NCBI GenBank assembly: GCA_011524785.1
Contig: WTJQ01000040.1
Coordinates: forward strand, 1 to 7,468
DNA from: Planctomycetota bacterium
Lineage (GTDB): Bacteria; Planctomycetota; UBA1135; GCA-002686595
Direction: 5' to 3'
DNA: 7,468 nucleotides
Shown: piece after piece, positions 7,282 to 7,468 of the stretch
How positions within the stretch are numbered: position 1 is the stretch's first letter
Layout of the letters: each line of letters starts with the position of its first letter
Notes under the pieces: generated by a model
What the model was told of the DNA's origin: nothing
Database searches by the model: none
Seen by the model: the letters and a program-made list of their open reading frames with translations, nothing else
Made by a program: the position numbers and the translations under genes

Positions 7282-7421
7282 CAGTGCGCCTGGATGGTGA
7301 AGGTGACCGTCCCGGGGGGAAGCTGAGGGCCGGTGGAGCCAGAGCCTTCCGGGTCCTTGACGCAGGCCACGACGGAGAGGGCACCGGCGATGCAGACGCC
7401 GAGGACGACGCGGACGGCCAG
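7281..7421 (-). CDS. Very small putative lipoprotein, start uncertain
   Basis: This frame encodes a hydrophobic leader (AVRVVLGVCIAGALSVVAC) with a lipobox Val-Val-Ala-Cys, then an acidic and Gly/Ser/Pro-rich mature part of about 27 residues ending in VTFTIQAH and TGA. The final A of its stop codon is the first base of the ATG of the following gene, the typical arrangement of coupled operon genes. The problem is the start. After an in-frame TGA at 7443-7445 the frame has no ATG, GTG or TTG before the leader; only a CTG at 7421 would serve, giving 46 residues with no Shine-Dalgarno site. If one C of the C5 run at 7437-7441 were absent, a TTG at 7446 would be in frame and give MSPTTTTP followed by the same leader. 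It is either a CTG-start gene, a frameshifted gene, a sequence error, or chance coding in GC-rich DNA. The function is unknown. Confidence 0.45.
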   Translation of the reverse strand: MAVRVVLGVCIAGALSVVACVKDPEGSGSTGPQLPPGTVTFTIQAH

Positions 7422-7468
7422 GGGAGTGGTGGTGGTGGGGGCTCAACCCCAGCCAGCCCCGCACCCAA

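Noticed and set aside
5854..7326. A 490-codon + strand frame opposite the secreted unknown protein
   Set aside because: Its sequence is rich in Gly/Arg/Glu/Val without hydrophobic core patterns, whereas the minus frame has a signal peptide, regular strand patterns and a repeated module.
7282..7464. N-terminal extension of the secreted protein to 7464 with an HHHH run
   Set aside because: The extension is His/Pro/Arg-rich and out of frame with the lipoprotein-like frame; the His run comes from a short CCA repeat. The signal-peptide-like start at 7281 is more convincing.

Overview
The window is strongly GC-rich bacterial DNA with compact genes on both strands. Two secreted formylglycine-type sulfatases, a TPR-repeat protein and secreted proteins of unknown function with short hydrophobic leaders suggest a planctomycete-like bacterium (Planctomycetota). 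This is inferred from gene content; there is no rRNA or other marker gene here to confirm it.

Layout from left to right: (1) bases 1-1079, + strand, the C-terminal part of a helical TPR protein whose N-terminus lies outside the window. (2) 1092-3356, - strand, convergent with it, a 754-residue exported protein that joins a complete arylsulfatase-type domain to a complete serine alpha/beta-hydrolase domain. (3) 3464-3883, + strand, divergent from the fusion gene, a small DUF454/YbaN-type membrane protein. (4) 4022-5503, + strand, a second exported sulfatase of a different subtype. (5) A strong hairpin at 5526-5559, probably a two-way terminator between converging genes. (6) 5590-7281, - strand, a secreted, beta-rich 563-residue protein of unknown function with what looks like an internal duplication. 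(7) 7281-7421, - strand, a very small putative lipoprotein whose stop codon overlaps the start of gene 6; its own start codon is uncertain.

The common theme is export and desulfation. Both sulfatases carry signal peptides and the Cys-x-Pro-Ser-Arg motif that is converted to formylglycine, so they probably act in the periplasm or outside the cell on sulfated glycans or small sulfate esters. The esterase-like domain fused to the first one suggests removal of sulfate and of an acyl or other ester group from the same substrate. No glycoside hydrolase, transporter or sulfatase-maturing enzyme lies in the window, so no complete pathway can be assembled. No tRNA, rRNA, CRISPR array, insertion sequence or phage gene was seen. 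The most notable items are the sulfatase-hydrolase fusion and the coupled pair of unknown exported genes at the right end.
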